Shown piece after piece: positions 49,234 to 58,056 of a stretch of DNA of 64,000 bases. Location: positions 115,266 through 179,265 of the forward strand of contig NZ_MUXN01000011.1 of the NCBI RefSeq assembly GCF_001995215.1, read 5' to 3'. The stretch comes from Amycolatopsis azurea DSM 43854 (GTDB lineage: Bacteria; Actinomycetota; Actinomycetes; Mycobacteriales; Pseudonocardiaceae). The position numbers were made by a program, and so were the translations under genes. The notes below the pieces were generated by a model. That model was not told the DNA's origin. It was given only the letters and a program-made list of their open reading frames with translations, and made no database searches. The number at the start of each line of letters is the position of its first letter. The stretch's first letter is position 1.

Positions 49234-49566
49234 GTGATCACCACCATCGCCCTGCTCAAGGCCCGTGAAGGGCTCAGCCGGGACGAGTTCGTCGACTACT
49301 ACGAGAACCGGCACGTCCCGCTCATCCTCGGTCTCGCACCGGCGCCCGCCCTCTACACCCGCAGTTACCTGCCGGAGACCGGGGAGCGCGGCTTCCCCGC
49401 CGACTTCGACGTGATCACGCACATGAAGTTCGCCGACGAGGCCACCCGCGGCGCCTGGCTGGCCCTCGTGCTCGCCGACGGCTCCGGGGTCGCCGAGGAC
49501 GAAGCCCGGTTCCTCGACCGTTCGCGGACCCGGTCGTGGACGGTCGAGGAACACTCCAGCAGCTGA
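49234..49566 (+). CDS. EthD-domain protein
   Basis: 110 residues from GTG 49234 (GAAGGAGAA upstream). Ferredoxin-like EthD/YCII fold: ALLKAREGLSRDEFVDYYENRHVPL and FDVITHMKFADEATRGAWLAL. Family members support ring or side-chain degradation steps without a clear catalytic mechanism. 21 bp after the dehydrogenase gene, so same operon. Confidence 0.85.
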   Translation: MITTIALLKAREGLSRDEFVDYYENRHVPLILGLAPAPALYTRSYLPETGERGFPADFDVITHMKFADEATRGAWLALVLADGSGVAEDEARFLDRSRTRSWTVEEHSSS

Positions 49567-50619
49567 TCACGAGCGGCGCCAAGCGATCCCGCGATAGGTG
49601 GAGCCGTCCGGATCGAAGCCGTAGCCGATGATCACGGCGCCGCTCGCGCTGATGTGCTGGGCCATGATCGCGGTGAGACCGCGCGGCGACGGCAGCGGGA
49701 ACGGCGTCGCGTCGGCGTCCCAGCGGACCGGCCGCACCGTCCCCTTGCTCACGGACTCGCCGACGACCGTCCCGGCGTCGTCGATGTCGTAACACGTGCT
49801 GGCGACGTCCGAGGGCAAGGGCCGGAGCACGGTCGGCCGTCCGTCGCGATCCCAGCGCGCGCAGGTGCCGTGCCGGTCCGGGGTCACGCCCCAGCCGATC
49901 GCGACACCGCGCCCGGTGATCCGGACGACCTGTCCGGCCGCGAACTCCGGTCCGCCGGTCAGCAGGATCGTTCCCCCGTCACGGTTCCACACGACCCCGT
50001 CGCCGAGAATGGCGCCGGAATCGGTGATCCCGCAGGCCGTCGCGCGGCGGGGCGGGGGCAGTTTGCTGATCTTCCCCGAGGGATCCCAGCGCACCGCGGT
50101 CCGGCCGCCGCCCGCGCCGTTCTTGGCCGAACCGACGACCTCGTCCAGCCCGTTCAGGTCGTGCCCCTGGGTCTCGCCGCCGCCGGGCAGGGCACCGAGT
50201 TCCACCGCCTCGCCGCCGGGTTCCCAGCGCAGCGCCCGCCAGCGGTAGCCCGGCCGCATCGCGTTCCCCAGTATCGAACCGCGCGCGTTCACCCGGCACG
50301 TCGTACCGGAGATCACGCCGAGGGGAAGCTCGAGCGCGTGCACCCGGCCGTCGGGCCGCCAGCACACCGGCCGGAGATGCTCGCCGGTGTAGAGCGCGCC
50401 CGCGATGACACCGGCGATGTTGGCGCTGACCGCGCGACCGCCGGAACAGCCGTCGAGAATCGGCAACGGCGTGGGATTCCCGTCGCGATCCCAGCGGACC
50501 GGTCGTGAACCCGACTCGCCGACGATCATCCCGGCGTCGTTCACGCAGTAGGCGCTGGTGCCCTCCCCGGCGGCGAGCGGTCGCAGGTCGACCGCCGTGA
50601 AACCGGGTCCCTCTGGCAT
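49567..50619 (-). CDS. HAF-repeat beta-propeller-like protein
   Basis: 350 residues from ATG 50619; the longer frame to 50724 has a weaker start. It consists of about seven repeats of the form VRWDRDGNPTPLPxLxG, with AxxINDxGxIVGxS between them (CVNDAGMIVGESGSRPVRWD, CRVNARGSILGN, YDIDDAGTVVGESVSKGTVRPVRWD). This matches the HAF repeat found in extracellular bacterial proteins, though no signal peptide is visible here. Binding or scaffold role; function unknown. Confidence 0.75.
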   Translation of the reverse strand: MPEGPGFTAVDLRPLAAGEGTSAYCVNDAGMIVGESGSRPVRWDRDGNPTPLPILDGCSGGRAVSANIAGVIAGALYTGEHLRPVCWRPDGRVHALELPLGVISGTTCRVNARGSILGNAMRPGYRWRALRWEPGGEAVELGALPGGGETQGHDLNGLDEVVGSAKNGAGGGRTAVRWDPSGKISKLPPPRRATACGITDSGAILGDGVVWNRDGGTILLTGGPEFAAGQVVRITGRGVAIGWGVTPDRHGTCARWDRDGRPTVLRPLPSDVASTCYDIDDAGTVVGESVSKGTVRPVRWDADATPFPLPSPRGLTAIMAQHISASGAVIIGYGFDPDGSTYRGIAWRRS

Positions 50620-50733
50620 CGGCGCCGCCTCTGGTCTGGACGGTTCGGGCACGAGTGGGCAGCCTAGTGCGAGGGGCGCGGGCGAGGGGAAAAGTGCACC
50701 GACCGGGTGACGCGGTCTCCACAAAGGACCTGG

Positions 50734-51690
50734 CTACGGAGTCAGCACGATCCGGCCGAACACCTCGCCGTCGTCCATCTTCCGGTGCGCCAGCACGGCT
50801 TTCTCCAACGGCAGCAGTTCGTGCACCACCGGACGCAGTCCGCCGTGGACGGCCGTCTCGAACTGCGCCGCGGTCACCGCCCGCCGGTCCGGTTCGGGGA
50901 TCGAGTCCGCGCTGAAGGCCGCGACCGACAGGGACTTGCGGAACGCCGTCAGCAGCTTCGCGCCGAAGTCCGCCGGTGGCATGCCCGCGATCACGCCGAC
51001 GGTCACCAGGCGGCCGTTCGGTTCGAGCCGGTCGAGGAAGGACGGCATGTCCGCACCGGCCACGATGTCGATGACGACGTCATACGCCGCGGGGCCGTCC
51101 CCGTCGCCGGAGCGGTCGAGCACGTGGGTCGCGCCCAGTTCGCGCAGACGTTCGCCGCGTTCGGCCGAGGACGTCGTCACCGCCACCGCGCTCGCGCCAC
51201 CGGCCGCCGCCAGTTGCACCGTCATGATCCCGATGCTGCCCGCCGCCCCGCGCACCAGCACGGACTCGCCGGGTGCGAAATGGGCGTGCGCGAGGGCGAA
51301 ATGCGCCACCATGCCGGAAGTCCCGAGGGCGACCGCCGCGTCGGCGGGTAGGTTCTCGGGCAGGGGGACGACCTTGTCGACGGGAATCGTCGTCCGCTCG
51401 ACGTAACCGCCGCCTTCACCGGTGAACGCCCAGACGCGCCGCCCGGTCCAGGACGGATCGACGCCGTCGCCGACCGAGGCGACGGTGCCCGCGATCTCGT
51501 TGCCGGGAATGAACCCTTCCTGGAAACCGAAACCGGCGAGAGCGCCGCTCCGGACCACGGTGTCGACGCCGCCGACGCCGATCGCTTCCACGTCGATCAG
51601 CACTTCTCCCTCGGCGGGAACGGGCGCGGGGAGGTCGATGACGGCCAGTCCTTCGGGGGCACCGAATTTCCGGATCTCGACTGCTCGCAT
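50734..51690 (-). CDS. NADP-dependent quinone oxidoreductase (MDR superfamily)
   Basis: 318 residues. Zinc-free medium-chain dehydrogenase/reductase: GroES-like start with FIPGNEIAGTVASVGDGVDPS, nucleotide-binding VLVRGAAGSIGIMTVQLA, and C-terminal DDGEVFGRIVLTP. Divergent from a TetR gene with an inverted repeat CGGACGC-CT-GCGTCCG between the starts, so likely induced by an electrophile or quinone. Confidence 0.88.
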   Translation of the reverse strand: MRAVEIRKFGAPEGLAVIDLPAPVPAEGEVLIDVEAIGVGGVDTVVRSGALAGFGFQEGFIPGNEIAGTVASVGDGVDPSWTGRRVWAFTGEGGGYVERTTIPVDKVVPLPENLPADAAVALGTSGMVAHFALAHAHFAPGESVLVRGAAGSIGIMTVQLAAAGGASAVAVTTSSAERGERLRELGATHVLDRSGDGDGPAAYDVVIDIVAGADMPSFLDRLEPNGRLVTVGVIAGMPPADFGAKLLTAFRKSLSVAAFSADSIPEPDRRAVTAAQFETAVHGGLRPVVHELLPLEKAVLAHRKMDDGEVFGRIVLTP

Positions 51691-51733
51691 TTCTGTCTCC
51701 TCGGTCTTCGATCGCTGGTCGGGCGGACGTTAA

Positions 51734-51749
51734 CGGACGCCTGCGTCCG
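51734..51749. promoter_or_regulatory. TetR operator between oxidoreductase and tetR genes
   Basis: CGGACGCCTGCGTCCG: perfect 7-bp arms around CT, 44 bp from the oxidoreductase start and just before the tetR start. Confidence 0.6.
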
Positions 51750-51751
51750 GT

Positions 51752-52405
51752 TTGGCTAAAGTGAGAGTGGTGACCGACCGTTTGACTCGGATCCCGCGCT
51801 CCGACGCCGTGGACAACCGTGAGCGCATCCTCGAAGCGGCTCGCGCGCTGTTCGCCACCGAAGGCTTGAACGTGCCGATGCGGGAAGTCGCGCGCCGCGC
51901 CGACGTCGGCCCCGCCACGCTGTACCGCCATTTCCCGACCAAGGAGATCCTGGCGACGGAGGCCTTCGCCGACCAGATGTGCCTGTGCCACGTCATCGTC
52001 GACGAGGGCCTCGCCGACCCGGATCCGTGGCGTGGTTTCTGTTCCGTGATCGAGAAGATCTGCGAACTGCACTCGCGCGACCGGGGCTTCACCGCGGCTT
52101 TCGTTTCGGCCTTCCCGAAAGCGGTCGATTTCACCTCGGGCCGCAACGACGCGCTCAAGGCGATCGCGGAGCTGGCGAGCCGGGCCAAGGACGCCGGGAA
52201 ACTGCGCGCCGACTTCGTCATCGACGACCTGATCCTCATGCTCATGGCCAACAACGGCATCCACGCCGCTTCGCCCGCCGCTCAGGTCGCGGCGTCCCGG
52301 CGGTTCGCCGCGCTCGCGATCCAGTCCTTCCGGGCCGTGCCGGAACCGGCGTCGCTCCCGCCGGTGGGACGGCTGGCCCTCGTGGTGCCGGGCATGATCG
52401 TCTGA
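51752..52405 (+). CDS. TetR/AcrR-family regulator
   Basis: Up to 217 residues; TTG 51752 is the far start, but GTG 51761 or GTG 51770 (VTDRLTRIPRSDAVDN) is more likely because the operator would otherwise abut the first codon. Helix-turn-helix at about 24-70 (NRERILEAARALFATEGLNVPMREVARRADVGPATLYRHFP). Divergent from the quinone oxidoreductase, which it probably represses. A TCGTGAGTG repeat follows its stop. Confidence 0.85.
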   Translation: MAKVRVVTDRLTRIPRSDAVDNRERILEAARALFATEGLNVPMREVARRADVGPATLYRHFPTKEILATEAFADQMCLCHVIVDEGLADPDPWRGFCSVIEKICELHSRDRGFTAAFVSAFPKAVDFTSGRNDALKAIAELASRAKDAGKLRADFVIDDLILMLMANNGIHAASPAAQVAASRRFAALAIQSFRAVPEPASLPPVGRLALVVPGMIV

Positions 52406-52420
52406 CCCGCGCTGGGGCAG

Positions 52421-52472
52421 GGGGTCGTGAGTGATAAAGAGCGTTAGAACGACCCAAAACACTCACGACCCC
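52421..52472. repeat. TCGTGAGTG palindrome at the end of two convergent genes
   Basis: Arms GGGGTCGTGAGTG (52421-52433) and CACTCACGACCCC (52460-52472) enclose GCGTTAGAACG-like centre. On the minus strand the right arm supplies the TGA stop codon of the LysR gene at 52463. Confidence 0.88.
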
Positions 52473-53386
52473 GAAGCGCCCCAGGACCGGGCCGCATCGA
52501 CCAGGGCCGCGACGCATTCCGCGACAGCGGGCCGGGTCTCCCCCTGGGGCTGCACGGCGTAGAGCCGGCGGTGCAGCACGGGTTCGAGCGGCGCGCACAC
52601 CACGGTCGGCGGCGCGATCGTGGTCGCCATGCCCGGCACGACCGTGACCGCGCCGAGCCCGGCGACGACGGCGAACTGCGTGCCGAACCCGCTGACCGTG
52701 TGGCGCACCGTCGGTTCGATGCCGCGTTCGCGCAGGGTGTGGCGGATCCAGGCGTTCGCGAGGGTCGGGCGGGCCCAGGCGACCCAGATCTCCTCCGCCA
52801 GGTCTTCGGCGCGGATCGAGTCCGCGCCGGCCAGACGGTGCCCGGCCGGGAGCACGATCGTCGCCGCGTCGTCGCGCAGGACGGTCCAGCGGGTGCTCGG
52901 CGGCCGGGTGAGCGGCAGGTTCTCCCAGCTCTCGACGACAACGACGTCGAAGACTCCGTCGGCGAGCGCGGGAAGGGCTTCTTCCGGTTCGACCTCGTGC
53001 AGCCGCACCTCGATGCCGGGATACCGGACGGCGAGGCCGGTGAGCGCGGGCGTGATGAACGTGTGCACCCCGGACGGGATGGCGCCGAGCTCGACGACGC
53101 CGGTCGTCTCCCCGGTGAGCGAGTCGAGATCGGCGCGGGCGGCCCGGAGTTCGGCGAGGACCCGCTCCGAACGCTGCGCGAGCAGCAGCCCGGCCGGGGT
53201 GAGCCGGACACCGCGCCCGTGCCGGACGAGCAGCCCGGTGCCCGCCTCCCGCTCCAGTTTGGTCAGCTGCTGCGAGATCGCCGACGGCGTCACGTGCAGC
53301 AGCTCGGCCGCCGCGGCGAGCGAGCCCCGCCGCCACACCGCGTGCAGCATCCGCAGCCGCTCCACATTGGACAGTTCGCCACTCAT
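52463..53386 (-). CDS. LysR-family transcriptional regulator
   Basis: 307 residues. Winged helix at about 8-66 (LHAVWRRGSLAAAAELLHVTPSAISQQLTKLEREAG) and a LysR substrate domain. Divergent from an EamA exporter gene 72 bp away; the spacer has CTTAACCC-TC-GGGGTAAG. It likely regulates that transporter. The end of the coding region is formed by an intergenic palindrome, so the last few residues may be recent. Confidence 0.9.
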   Translation of the reverse strand: MSGELSNVERLRMLHAVWRRGSLAAAAELLHVTPSAISQQLTKLEREAGTGLLVRHGRGVRLTPAGLLLAQRSERVLAELRAARADLDSLTGETTGVVELGAIPSGVHTFITPALTGLAVRYPGIEVRLHEVEPEEALPALADGVFDVVVVESWENLPLTRPPSTRWTVLRDDAATIVLPAGHRLAGADSIRAEDLAEEIWVAWARPTLANAWIRHTLRERGIEPTVRHTVSGFGTQFAVVAGLGAVTVVPGMATTIAPPTVVCAPLEPVLHRRLYAVQPQGETRPAVAECVAALVDAARSWGASGS

Positions 53387-53394
53387 TAGCCGAG

Positions 53395-53412
53395 CTTAAC
53401 CCTCGGGGTAAG
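53395..53412. promoter_or_regulatory. inverted repeat in lysR/eamA promoter region
   Basis: CTTAACCC, TC, GGGGTAAG with one mismatch, directly upstream of the LysR start. Candidate LysR binding site. Confidence 0.5.
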
Positions 53413-53458
53413 AGGATCTCGCTGGTCCTGCCCGCCTTCGTGCGATCGAATCGAAAGC

Positions 53459-54427
53459 ATGTCCCAGCACAGAATTCTCGCCGATCCGCGGGCGCAAGGA
53501 GTCCTCGGAGCGCTCGCGATCGCCTTGTCCGCCCCGCTCGTCGCGCTGTCCGGCGTGAGCTCGACGACGGCGACGTTCTTCCGCTGCCTGTTCGCGCTGC
53601 CGATCCTCGTGCTGCTGGCCAGGACGCGGGAGCGCGGGCACCGCCCCACCCCGGCCGCACGGCGGCGGCACGTGCTGGCCGGTGTCCTGCTCGGGATCGA
53701 CATGGTGCTGTGGAGCGAAGCGATCTTCTCCGTCGGGGCGGGCGTCGCCACGGCACTGGTCAACGTCCAGGTGGTCCTCGTCCCGCTGGCCGGACTGCTG
53801 TGGTTCGGCGAACGGCCGTCGCGGCTGTTCTGGCTGTCGATCCCGGTCATGCTGGCGGGGACGGCGCTGGCCGGGGGACTGGCGGACGGCGGGACCGCGG
53901 GCAGCGATCCCTGGTACGGCACCGTCATGGCGGTGCTGGCGGGCGTGGCCTACGCCGGCTACCTGATCCTGCTGCGCCGCGCCGGGACCGAAGGCGGCGG
54001 CCACACGACGATGCTCGCCACGGCGACCGCGGCCTCCGCGAGCGTGGGCGGTCTTTCGGGGCTGGCGGCGGGAACCCTCGACGTCACGCCGTCCGCTTCG
54101 TCGCTGCTGTGGCTGCTCGCGCTGGCCGTCACGGCACAGGTGTTCGGCTGGCTCCTGATCGGCAAGGCCCTGTCGGCCCTTCCGGCGAGCGGCGGGTCCG
54201 CCGTGCTCATGTTGCAACCCGCCGCCGCGATCCTGTTCGGCGCGCTCCTGCTCGGCCAGTGGCCGACGGCGCTGCAACTGGCGGGCTGTGCGCTCGTCGT
54301 CGCCACGGTGGGAGCCCTGTCGTTCCTCGGCGGCCGATCGTCAAGGCACGACGAGCACCGGCCAGTGCCCGGTCTTGATGAGCTTCGTCGCGACCGACCC
54401 CGCGAACCGGTGACCGGCCTTCTGTGA
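53459..54427 (+). CDS. EamA/DMT-family transporter
   Basis: 322 residues, ten predicted membrane helices in two EamA repeats. FFRCLFALPILVLLARTRERG and VALVNVQVVLVPLAGLLWFGERPS mark the first repeat; QPAAAILFGALLLGQWPTALQLAG the second. The C-terminal 30 residues (after GGRSSRHDE) are hydrophilic and are coded by DNA that is also the 3' end of the convergent universal stress gene. A drug/metabolite or amino-acid exporter, probably under the divergent LysR. Confidence 0.88.
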   Translation: MSQHRILADPRAQGVLGALAIALSAPLVALSGVSSTTATFFRCLFALPILVLLARTRERGHRPTPAARRRHVLAGVLLGIDMVLWSEAIFSVGAGVATALVNVQVVLVPLAGLLWFGERPSRLFWLSIPVMLAGTALAGGLADGGTAGSDPWYGTVMAVLAGVAYAGYLILLRRAGTEGGGHTTMLATATAASASVGGLSGLAAGTLDVTPSASSLLWLLALAVTAQVFGWLLIGKALSALPASGGSAVLMLQPAAAILFGALLLGQWPTALQLAGCALVVATVGALSFLGGRSSRHDEHRPVPGLDELRRDRPREPVTGLL

Positions 54428-54826
54428 CGCGCCGACCACGACCGTGTCGACCTGGCTGCGGTCGGCGGTGTCGCGGAGCGCGGTGTACGGATCGCCGAAC
54501 GTCTTCAGGAAACTGACCGGCACTTCCAGCTCTTCGGCGGCCTCGCGGATCTGATCGCGGAGTTCGGCGTAGAGCTGGAGTGTCGTGTCGTGCTCCACGG
54601 TCGTCGCGACCGCCGGTCCGAGATTGGTCAGCGCCGTGCGGCAGACGACGAACGCGACGATCAGCCTGCCACTCTCACGCCGCGCCATCCCGAAGGCGAA
54701 AGCGGCGGCCCGCATCGCCGTGTCGGAGCCGTCGACCCCGGCCAGGATGGCCCGCCCCGACTGCTGCCGGGGCGGGCCGAAACGCTCCACAGTGGACTCG
54801 AAGGCCCCGGCGGCGTTCCCGTTCAT
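54341..54826 (-). CDS. universal stress protein (UspA-like)
   Basis: 161 residues. Single Usp domain: ILAGVDGSDTAMRAAAFAFGMAR at the N-terminus and VVVGASQKAGHRFAGSVATKLIK with the ATP-binding G-x2-G-x9-G(S/T)-like signature near the C-terminus. Short N-terminal extension. It overlaps the convergent EamA gene by 87 bp, so the tails of both are coded by the same DNA on opposite strands. Confidence 0.88.
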   Translation of the reverse strand: MNGNAAGAFESTVERFGPPRQQSGRAILAGVDGSDTAMRAAAFAFGMARRESGRLIVAFVVCRTALTNLGPAVATTVEHDTTLQLYAELRDQIREAAEELEVPVSFLKTFGDPYTALRDTADRSQVDTVVVGASQKAGHRFAGSVATKLIKTGHWPVLVVP

Positions 54827-54833
54827 CGCGGGC

Positions 54834-56408
54834 CTACCGCGCGACCGGGTCGGAAGCCGGGGCTTCCGTCTTCGGCTCCACGTCGAGGGTGGTACGCAGG
54901 GTGAGCGGCTTGAGGAGCAGCGCCGCGATCACGCCCACGACGCCCACCGCCGCGGAGATCAGGAAGATGTGCGCGGTCGCGTCGCCGTACACGGTGTGCA
55001 CGATCGTCTGGACCTCTGGCGGCAGCGCCTTGAGGTTCAGCGCGCTGACACTGCCCGTCGACGCCTGGCCCGCCGGCACGTGCAGCGCGGTGGACAGATC
55101 GGCGGTGACCCGGTTCGCGAGCACCGCGCCCAGCACCGAGACCCCGATGGTGCCGCCGAGCGACCGGAAGAACGTGACCGAGGCGCTGGCCGCGCCCAGA
55201 TCCCGCAACGGCACGGTGTTCTGCACGGCGAGCACGAGGTTCTGCATCGTCATGCCGACCCCGATACCGACGATCGCCATCGCGACGCCGACCAGCCACA
55301 GCGGCGACGCGTGGTCGACCGTGCCGAGTCCGAGGAAGCCGATCACCAGGGTGATAGTGCCCGCCACGATGTACGGCTTGATCCGCCCGGTCCGGCTGAT
55401 CAGGCGCCCGGAAACGGTCGAGGACACGAGCACGCCACCCATCAGCGGGATGGTCAGCAGACCGGCTTCGGTGGGGGAGTAGCCGCGCCCGACCTGGAAG
55501 TACTGGCCGAGGAACACCGCCCCGCCGAACATCGCCATGCCGACCGCGAGGCTCGCGACGATCGCCAGCGCGGGGGTGCGCTGGGTGATGATGTGCAACG
55601 GCACGACGGGTTCGCGGACCTTCCGTTCCACCGCAAGCGCGAGCGCGAGGAGCACGACACCGCCCGCCACCATGACCGCCGTCTGCCACGACAGCCAGTC
55701 GAAGCTGTTGCCGACGAACGAGACCCAGATCAGCAGGACACTCACGCCCGCCGCGATGAGACCCGCGCCGAGGTAGTCGACCTGGACGTTCTCCCGGCGC
55801 ACCGTCTCCAGCTTCAGAGTCCGCTGCAGCACGATGAACGCCGCCACCGCGATCGGCACGCCGACGAAGAAGCACCAGCGCCAGCCCAGCCACGGCACGT
55901 CGACGATCAGGCCGCCGAGCAGCGGGCCGCCGACCGTGGCGACCGCCATGACCGCGCCGAGATAACCGTTGTAGCGGCCCCGCTCGCGCGGCGGGATGAT
56001 CGCCGCGATCACGACCTGGACCAGCGCCTGCAGGCCGCCGACGCCGATGCCCTGGAACGCCCTGGCGGCGATCAGCTGCCCGGTGTTCTGGCTGAACCCG
56101 CTGATCATCGAGCCGATCACGAAGATCACGATCGCGACCTGGACCAGCGTCTTCTTGTTGAACAGGTCGGCGAGCTTGCCCCAGATCGGGGTGGTGGCCG
56201 TCGCCGCCAGCAGGGTGGCCGTGACCACCCAGGTGTACTGCGTCTGCGAGCCGTTCAGCGAACCGATGATCAACGGCAGGGCGGTCGACACCACCGTCGA
56301 ACTGATCATCGCCACGAGCAGCGCGAGCAGCAGCCCGGACAGCGACTCGAGCACCTGGCGGTGCCCCATCGCCCCCGACGGTGCCTCCGCCGTTCCTTCG
56401 GTCTTCAT
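54834..56408 (-). CDS. DHA2-family (14-helix) multidrug MFS exporter
   Basis: 524 residues. DHA2 hallmarks: LPLIIGSLNGSQTQYTWVVTATLL, GKLADLFNKKTLV (motif A), RAFQGIGVGGLQALVQVVIAAIIPPRERGRYNG (motif C-like). An added C-terminal periplasmic loop between the last helices. Divergent from a TetR gene with a 26-bp operator between; 7 bp after it (downstream) is the universal stress gene, so both may be co-transcribed. Confidence 0.9.
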   Translation of the reverse strand: MKTEGTAEAPSGAMGHRQVLESLSGLLLALLVAMISSTVVSTALPLIIGSLNGSQTQYTWVVTATLLAATATTPIWGKLADLFNKKTLVQVAIVIFVIGSMISGFSQNTGQLIAARAFQGIGVGGLQALVQVVIAAIIPPRERGRYNGYLGAVMAVATVGGPLLGGLIVDVPWLGWRWCFFVGVPIAVAAFIVLQRTLKLETVRRENVQVDYLGAGLIAAGVSVLLIWVSFVGNSFDWLSWQTAVMVAGGVVLLALALAVERKVREPVVPLHIITQRTPALAIVASLAVGMAMFGGAVFLGQYFQVGRGYSPTEAGLLTIPLMGGVLVSSTVSGRLISRTGRIKPYIVAGTITLVIGFLGLGTVDHASPLWLVGVAMAIVGIGVGMTMQNLVLAVQNTVPLRDLGAASASVTFFRSLGGTIGVSVLGAVLANRVTADLSTALHVPAGQASTGSVSALNLKALPPEVQTIVHTVYGDATAHIFLISAAVGVVGVIAALLLKPLTLRTTLDVEPKTEAPASDPVAR

Positions 56409-56440
56409 GGCGTCCTTTCAAGCGTTCGGGGCAATTATTG

Positions 56441-56466
56441 CTCACTGTGCAAACTTGCGCAGTGAG
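56441..56466. promoter_or_regulatory. TetR operator of the DHA2 exporter
   Basis: CTCACTGTGCAA / TTGCGCAGTGAG, 12-bp arms with one mismatch, separated by AC. It lies midway between the two divergent starts. Confidence 0.8.
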
Positions 56467-56495
56467 AACTTTATTCCCCTCGCTACGCTGTCCTG

Positions 56496-57077
56496 GTGGA
56501 CACCCTCGACACGCTCCGCACCCGCAAGAAGGCGGCGACGCGGCAGTCGCTGCACGAGGCCGCGCTTCGCCTGGCGATGGAGCACGGCCTCGACGGCGTG
56601 ACTGTCGAGGACATCGCCGACGCAGTGGGGGTGTCCCGGCGGACGTTCTCGAACTACTTCGCGAACAAGGAGGACGCGATCCTGCACGCCGACCGCGAGC
56701 GGACCGGGCTGCTGGTGTCGCTGGTCGAAGGCAGGCCGCCGACCGAAAAGCCGTGGCAGGCGCTGCGCGCGGCGTGTCAGGACCTGTACCGGGCGAACCC
56801 CGTCCCCGACCGCGAATGGGTGGCGCAGCTGAGGCTGCTGCGGCGGCATCCGTCGCTGCTCGCACGGCAGGCCGGGGACCAGTTCGCCCTCGAACGCGAC
56901 CTGATCGCGGTACTGCTGAACCGGGGACACGGCCTCGACCAGGAGCTGGCGCGGCTCACCGCGGCGACGTTCCTCGCCACCCTGCGGACCGGGAACATCC
57001 TGTGGCTGGAAGGCGGGGACGACGAGCCGCTTCCCGAGGTCGTGGACAGGGTGCTGCGCCGCGTTCAGCTCCGCTGA
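56496..57077 (+). CDS. TetR-family regulator of the DHA2 exporter
   Basis: 193 residues from GTG 56496. Helix-turn-helix at about 10-58 (TVEDIADAVGVSRRTFSNYF). It is divergent from the exporter with a strong inverted repeat between, the usual design for a drug-efflux repressor. Its end overlaps the convergent LysR gene by 13 bp. Confidence 0.9.
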   Translation: MDTLDTLRTRKKAATRQSLHEAALRLAMEHGLDGVTVEDIADAVGVSRRTFSNYFANKEDAILHADRERTGLLVSLVEGRPPTEKPWQALRAACQDLYRANPVPDREWVAQLRLLRRHPSLLARQAGDQFALERDLIAVLLNRGHGLDQELARLTAATFLATLRTGNILWLEGGDDEPLPEVVDRVLRRVQLR

Positions 57078-57955
57078 GTGAGGGCGTAGACGCTCGACAC
57101 CACCGTGGTGGCCGCCCGGACGAAGGCGGCGACGGCCGGTGACCGCGAGTCCTGCGGCCACATCACCGCGAGGGTCGTGGGCTCGACGTCGTCGACGGCC
57201 AGGTACGCGATTCCCGGCCGGTGATAGCGATCCGCGACCGAGACGGGCAGGAAACAGACGATGGTGCCCAGTTCGACCAGCTTGAGGATCTGCGTCAGGT
57301 CCGTGACAGGGCCGTGGGGCGCCGCCGCGGCGGGCGGGCCGGTCGACGGGCCCTGGTCGGCGGGGGCGCCGTCGGGCAGGAGCCTGCCTTCCAGATCCGA
57401 CAGGGTCAGCCGCGACCTGGCCGCCAGCGGATCGTTCGCCGCCACCGCCACCAGCCGGGGTTCGGTCAGCAACGGTTCGAAGTCCAGGCGGCGCGCGTCG
57501 AAGGGGGAGGGGACGAGCGCCACGTCCGCCCGCCCGTCGCGAAGCTGCTGCGGCTGTTCGCCCCGGCCGCCGAGGATCAGTTCGATCGGCAGGGCACCCT
57601 CTTCGGCTTCGTAGGCTTCGACGATCTTCGGCAACAGGCCGGCGTCGTGGTCGGCCTTCAAGGCCAGCCGCAGCCGGGGATCCGGGCGACCGGCCTGCCG
57701 GGCCCGCCGTTCGGCCGCGGCGACCGCTTCGAGCGCGGTCCTCGCGTCCCGCAGGAGAACTTCGCCCGCGCTCGTGAGCGTGACCTGGCGAGTGGTGCGT
57801 TCGAACAGCCGGACGCCCAGCCGTCGTTCCAGATCTCGGATCGCCCTGGACAACGGCGGCTGCGCCATCGAAAGCCGCTCGGCCGCGCGTCCGAAGTGAA
57901 GCTCCTCCGCGACGGCCACGAAGTAGCGGAGCTGCCGCGTCTCCAGATCACTCAT
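57065..57955 (-). CDS. LysR-family transcriptional regulator
   Basis: 296 residues. N-terminal LRYFVAVAEELHFGRAAERLSMAQPPLSRAI region then LysR effector domain; the QPPLSR sequence is typical of the CbbR/CatR-like branch. Divergent from an NmrA-type oxidoreductase gene 101 bp away, its probable target. Confidence 0.9.
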   Translation of the reverse strand: MSDLETRQLRYFVAVAEELHFGRAAERLSMAQPPLSRAIRDLERRLGVRLFERTTRQVTLTSAGEVLLRDARTALEAVAAAERRARQAGRPDPRLRLALKADHDAGLLPKIVEAYEAEEGALPIELILGGRGEQPQQLRDGRADVALVPSPFDARRLDFEPLLTEPRLVAVAANDPLAARSRLTLSDLEGRLLPDGAPADQGPSTGPPAAAAPHGPVTDLTQILKLVELGTIVCFLPVSVADRYHRPGIAYLAVDDVEPTTLAVMWPQDSRSPAVAAFVRAATTVVSSVYALTQRS

Positions 57956-58056
57956 ATCCCCAGGGTATCAATGGCGACCTAGGCGGTCCTTCAGTCCGGC
58001 GCCTCTCCTGACTTGACTGGACGACGTCGAAAACCCCCTATCACCTCGGAGTCTTC

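Noticed and set aside
54585..56465. 626-codon frame antisense to the DHA2 exporter
   Set aside because: Asp/His/Arg-rich shadow product; the minus strand encodes an intact 14-helix exporter.
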